This document shows positions 60,582-64,000 of a stretch of DNA of 64,000 bases, piece by piece (position 1 is the first letter of the stretch; each line of letters begins with the position of its first letter). The notes beneath the pieces were generated by a model, which worked only from the letters and a program-made list of their open reading frames with translations, was not told the origin of the DNA and searched no databases. A program made the position numbers and the translations under genes. The DNA is from Elizabethkingia meningoseptica_A (GTDB taxonomy: Bacteria > Bacteroidota > Bacteroidia > Flavobacteriales > Weeksellaceae), in the NCBI RefSeq assembly GCF_045762675.1, contig NZ_JBJDLK010000001.1, forward strand, positions 310,001-374,000, in the 5' to 3' direction.

Positions 60582-62150
60582 ATGACAACCACTATTATTA
60601 TCGGCATTGCATGCCTCGTTATAGGAGCATTGGTTGGTTTTTTGTTATCGAAAAGCTCGCTGAACTCCAAAGCCAGATTTATTATTGAAGACGCTAAGAA
60701 AAGCGCAGAAAATATCGTAGAAAAAGCAAGTGTACAGGCAGAAAGTATAAAAAAAGAAAAGAATGTACAGGCTAAAGAGAAGTTTTTAGAGCTGAAAGCT
60801 GAACATGACAATAATATTCAGCAGCGTGAAAAGAAAATGCAGGAGGCTGAAAAAAGAACGAAGGATAAAGAAAATAAACTGAATGATGAGCTTTCTAAAG
60901 TTGGAAAACTGGAGAAAGATTTAACCCGCCAGAATCAGGATCTTGAAAAGAAAATAGAGCAAATGGAGATTCGCCAGCAGGAACTGGCAGCTGCAACAGC
61001 TCAGAAAGTTGAATTACTGCAAAAAATTTCAGGATATTCTGCTGAAGAAGCAAAAGCTGAACTGGTAGAAGCAATGAAAGGAGAGGCTAAGTCCAAAGCG
61101 CAGGCTTTTGTAACCAATGTAATGGATGAAGCGAAACTGAATGCTAAAAATGAAGCACGTAAAATTGTTATTCAGACCATTCAGAGAATCGGAACAGAAC
61201 AGGCAATTGAAAACTCAGTTTCTGTATTCAATATTGAATCCGACGAAATTAAAGGTAGAATTATCGGTCGTGAGGGACGTAACATCAGAGCCCTTGAAGC
61301 TGCTACAGGAGTTGAAATTATTGTTGATGATACACCTGAAGCAATTTTGCTTTCATGCTTTGATCCGGTAAGAAGAGAAATCGCAAGATTATCTTTACAC
61401 CGCTTGGTAACCGACGGACGTATCCACCCGGCAAGAATTGAAGAAGTTGTAAATAAAACAACAAAACAGATTGAAGAGGAAATTATTGAAGTGGGTAAAA
61501 GAACCATTCTTGATTTAGGTATTCACGGACTTCATCCGGAATTAGTGAAGATTGTAGGTAGAATGAAATACCGTTCTTCATACGGACAAAACTTATTACA
61601 GCACTCCAGAGAAGTTGCAAATATTGCAGCAACAATGGCAGCAGAACTTGGACTGAATGTTAAACTGGCGAAGAGAGCAGGTTTACTTCACGATATAGGT
61701 AAAGTACCGGAGCAGGAATCTGAACTTCCACACGCACTTTTAGGAATGCAGTGGGCTGAGAAGTTTGGTGAAAATCCTGAAGTGGTTAACGCCATCGGTG
61801 CTCACCACGACGAGATCGAAATGACTTCATTACTTTCTCCGATTATTCAGGTAGCCGATGCAATTTCCGGAGCAAGACCGGGAGCCAGAAGACAGGTTCT
61901 TGAATCTTACATGCAGAGACTTAAAGATCTTGAGGCAGCTGCATTAAGTTTTGACGGAGTTTCAAGTGCCTACGCAATTCAGGCTGGTAGAGAGCTACGT
62001 GTAATGGTAGAAAGCGGAAAAGTAAATGATGATGTGGCAGCACAGCTTTCTTACGATATTTCTGAGAAAATTCAGAATGAACTTACATACCCGGGACAAG
62101 TAAAAGTAACGGTAATCCGTGAAACAAGAGCTGTAAATATCGCAAGATAA
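60582..62150 (+). CDS. rny: Ribonuclease Y
   Basis: The 522-residue membrane-bound endoribonuclease starts mRNA decay. It has an N-terminal anchor (about 3-22), a long coiled coil (about 25-205), a KH domain (EIKGRIIGREGRNIRALEAA) and an HD domain with RAGLLHDIGKVPEQE and GAHHDEIEM. It ends in TYPGQVKVTVIRETRAVNIAR. Length is normal. It follows the 6S-like RNA and is closed by a strong terminator. Confidence 0.97.
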   Translation: MTTTIIIGIACLVIGALVGFLLSKSSLNSKARFIIEDAKKSAENIVEKASVQAESIKKEKNVQAKEKFLELKAEHDNNIQQREKKMQEAEKRTKDKENKLNDELSKVGKLEKDLTRQNQDLEKKIEQMEIRQQELAAATAQKVELLQKISGYSAEEAKAELVEAMKGEAKSKAQAFVTNVMDEAKLNAKNEARKIVIQTIQRIGTEQAIENSVSVFNIESDEIKGRIIGREGRNIRALEAATGVEIIVDDTPEAILLSCFDPVRREIARLSLHRLVTDGRIHPARIEEVVNKTTKQIEEEIIEVGKRTILDLGIHGLHPELVKIVGRMKYRSSYGQNLLQHSREVANIAATMAAELGLNVKLAKRAGLLHDIGKVPEQESELPHALLGMQWAEKFGENPEVVNAIGAHHDEIEMTSLLSPIIQVADAISGARPGARRQVLESYMQRLKDLEAAALSFDGVSSAYAIQAGRELRVMVESGKVNDDVAAQLSYDISEKIQNELTYPGQVKVTVIRETRAVNIAR

Positions 62151-62170
62151 CAGATCACATAATAAATAAA

Positions 62171-62197
62171 AGCACCGCTATAGCGGTGCTTTTTTTA
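62171..62197 (+). terminator. rny terminator
   Basis: AGCACCGC, loop TATA and GCGGTGCT form a perfect 8-bp stem followed by seven T. Confidence 0.9.
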
Positions 62198-62242
62198 TGA
62201 AGTATACCCGCCAAATGAGTATATTCGCTGAAAAGAGTATAT

Positions 62243-63304
62243 ATGACCAGAATCTGTTTTACAGAAGATCGTTTCGAGATTAATGGGGAAGTTGTTTCTT
62301 TGCCTTATCCGGTAAAAGATTTAAAGAATATTTTAGGGGAATCGGATATATTTGCAAGTGAGCATAATGATGTATATATCTGGTCTGATCTTGGACTTAA
62401 AGCTTATTCTAAAGACGGACAGACCGTAGATATTATAGATGTTATTTTTCAGCCGGAAGATTATGAACACTCTCCTAAAGAAGCTTTTACGGGAGAACTA
62501 TTGCTGGAAGGTATAGATATAATAGATTATTACCAGCAGAATAAAGACAAAAGAGTAAAACTGTGGGATGATGATCCAAACGGTGCTTTTGTGTTTAACC
62601 AGCACAGTATATGGTTTGATTTGACAGAAGGAATTCTGGATGCGGTTTCCATAGAGATTTATTCAAAAGGTGAAGCCGTTATTGCAGAACCATTACCTCT
62701 TGATAAAGGATTTGAAAATATGCCGGAATTATGGCAGCGATGGATAGATGCAACGAAAGAATATGTTGAAGAAAGCAATGCTTATTATAATCTGACCTAT
62801 GGAATTACAGAAGAGCAACTGCAGGAATCCGAAGATCAGTTTGATTTCCCTTTGCCTCTGGTTTTGCTTAATTTTTACAAAGTACACAATGTAAGATGGA
62901 ATGCGGTAACTTCAGCATTTAGCTTTAGTGTGAACGGTTGGAGTTATGATTTGTTACCATTTGAAAAGATTATAGATGAATGGGAAGAAATACAGGATTT
63001 ATGTGATGATGAAATCTTAAGTGATGAAATGAAAGAAGGTTATTCGGATAAAGTCAAAGCTTCTAATTATGCGAATCCACAATGGATTCCTTTTGCAGAA
63101 GGACGTAACGGAGATTATCTGTTAATCGATGCAGACCCGTCTGAAAAAGGTGTATACGGACAAATTATTGAACTCCAGAATGAAGGATGGCTAAGAACTG
63201 TTGTTGCTTCTTCACTGGAAGATCTGATAACACAGGAAATAGCGGTTATTCAAAGTGAAGGTAATAACAGGTTTGGATTTATTCAGGAAAACGGGAAGTT
63301 TTAA
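62243..63304 (+). CDS. SMI1/KNR4 (SUKH) domain protein with extra N-terminal domain
   Basis: The 353-residue protein has an N-terminal domain (about 1-150) of beta-strand pattern (YIWSDLGLKAYSKDGQTVD) often found before SUKH domains, and a SUKH domain (about 165-345) with DFPLPLVLLNFYKVHN, WIPFAEGRNGDYLLIDADP and GQIIELQNEGW. SUKH proteins are commonly immunity proteins against polymorphic toxins, but orphan members have housekeeping-like roles. No toxin gene lies beside it here. Start chosen as the first ATG after the rny terminator. Confidence 0.82.
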   Translation: MTRICFTEDRFEINGEVVSLPYPVKDLKNILGESDIFASEHNDVYIWSDLGLKAYSKDGQTVDIIDVIFQPEDYEHSPKEAFTGELLLEGIDIIDYYQQNKDKRVKLWDDDPNGAFVFNQHSIWFDLTEGILDAVSIEIYSKGEAVIAEPLPLDKGFENMPELWQRWIDATKEYVEESNAYYNLTYGITEEQLQESEDQFDFPLPLVLLNFYKVHNVRWNAVTSAFSFSVNGWSYDLLPFEKIIDEWEEIQDLCDDEILSDEMKEGYSDKVKASNYANPQWIPFAEGRNGDYLLIDADPSEKGVYGQIIELQNEGWLRTVVASSLEDLITQEIAVIQSEGNNRFGFIQENGKF

Positions 63305-63389
63305 TTTTCAGATCTAAAAACCAATTCAAAATGAAATATAAGAGCAGTTATTTAATGTTATTGAGCTTATTATTTACATTGGCATTTGA

Positions 63390-63417
63390 AAAGCTACCCA
63401 AGGGTAGCTTTCTTTTT
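63390..63417 (+). terminator. Terminator after the SUKH gene
   Basis: GCTACC, loop CAAG and GGTAGC with flanking AAA/TTT make a 9- to 10-bp stem, followed by TCTTTTTT. Confidence 0.85.
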
Positions 63418-63511
63418 TATAGGTTTTTAAATTCAAGTATGTAGGTGTCGTTTTTTTGACAATATTCTGTTTTGTTTAAATTCATTATCTTTAGTTCGGA
63501 AAACTAATATT

Positions 63512-64000
63512 ATGAGTGATAAATTTACAATTTTATTGAAGAAATTATCTTTTCTTCTTCTTCTTTTTATAATCAGTCTGAATTTTGCCTATGGCCAAAA
63601 GAAATCATACAAAGTAGTAGCCTATATTTCTACGGACAGTACCTCACTTATGCAGTATGATCTTACAAAGATTACACATCTTATCTATGGATTTGCCCAT
63701 CTGGATAATGAAGGAAAACTAAGTATTAATAAGAAGAAAGATTCTGTGATGCTGAAGACTTTTGCTGAGGTTAAAAAGAAATACCCAAAGCTGAAAACCA
63801 TGATCGCATTAGGCGGATGGACGGGATGCTTTACCTGTTCTGAAACTTTCGCTGATCCGGCTAAAAGAGTGGCGTTTGCAAAATCTACGAAAGCTTTTAC
63901 AGATTATTTTAAGTTGGATGGTATCGATCTTGACTGGGAATATCCTGCGATTAAAGGCCCTCCGGGACACTTATTTCAGGATCAGGACAGACCTAATTTT
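63512..64000 (+). CDS. Glycoside hydrolase family 18 chitinase, C-terminus beyond window
   Basis: The 163 residues visible hold a signal peptide (to about 29, LNFAYGQ), a barrel strand KVVAYISTDSTSLMQYDL, ITHLIYGFAHL, the substrate motif MIALGGWTGC, and the catalytic DGIDLDWEYPA, in which the Glu is the acid. This is the GH18 chitinase signature. It is secreted, and Bacteroidota chitinases often carry a C-terminal sorting domain, which would lie outside the window. Expected role: chitin breakdown. Confidence 0.93.
   Translation, partial: MSDKFTILLKKLSFLLLLFIISLNFAYGQKKSYKVVAYISTDSTSLMQYDLTKITHLIYGFAHLDNEGKLSINKKKDSVMLKTFAEVKKKYPKLKTMIALGGWTGCFTCSETFADPAKRVAFAKSTKAFTDYFKLDGIDLDWEYPAIKGPPGHLFQDQDRPNF

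Noticed and set aside
63331..63444. 37-codon frame between the SUKH and chitinase genes
   Set aside because: It reads through a strong terminator hairpin, so its sequence is explained by the terminator. Signal-like start is probably chance.

Overview
The window looks like a chromosomal segment of a low-G+C member of the Bacteroidota, family Weeksellaceae, most likely Elizabethkingia (E. anophelis or E. meningoseptica group). The reasons are TANNTTTG-type -7 promoter boxes in front of many genes, general lack of Shine-Dalgarno sequences, flavobacterial families (DUF2490, TonB receptors, FAQ/SAQ-type signal peptides), a class A beta-lactamase that I recognise as the CME type of Elizabethkingia, and a long-form urocanate hydratase. 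The genus is inference; the phylum is well supported. I saw no rRNA or tRNA genes, prophage, insertion sequence or CRISPR array.

Region by region. 1-7 kb: a truncated DUF2723 membrane protein, a FrnE-like DsbA oxidoreductase, a small membrane protein, a TauE/SafE exporter, a DUF2459 protein and a hypothetical protein. 7-19.4 kb: a complete histidine operon on the minus strand in the order hisG-D-C-B-H-A-F-IE. It carries four non-his genes (two four-helix-bundle proteins, a tricorn-like protease, a secreted amidase). It is preceded by a promoter, a 19-residue leader peptide with five consecutive His codons and a terminator hairpin, that is, a classical attenuator. 19.5-29.3 kb: an MdtD-like exporter, fabF, two pirins, a GNAT protein, an AT-rich accessory membrane-protein gene fused to what looks like the 5' stub of a serine hydrolase gene, hemJ, a methyltransferase and a SAM hydrolase. 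29.3-41.2 kb: phoH, two related beta-barrel proteins, uvrA, a TonB receptor, a DUF2490 protein, dnaN and pheT. 41.3-47.8 kb: small lipoproteins, 3-hydroxybutyryl-CoA dehydrogenase, the CME-type beta-lactamase, an oxidoreductase, pcm and a thioesterase. 48.1-55.9 kb: hutU, ecotin, a sterol-desaturase family protein, ggt, an SDR-type threonine dehydrogenase and a deacetylase-like protein. 55.9-64 kb: a phosphoesterase/KAS III pair, menG, a coiled-coil gene plus zapA, a probable 6S-like RNA, rny, a SUKH-domain protein and the start of a GH18 chitinase.

The most striking points are the his attenuator; a family of intergenic sequences with 7-nt periodicity, found at about ten junctions and including nine perfect CATCAGT copies upstream of a TonB receptor; two four-helix-bundle genes lodged in the his operon between such repeats; and several -7 boxes so close to the start codon that the mRNAs should be leaderless or nearly so. 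Several start codons were moved inward because a -7 box overlaps the longest possible start.
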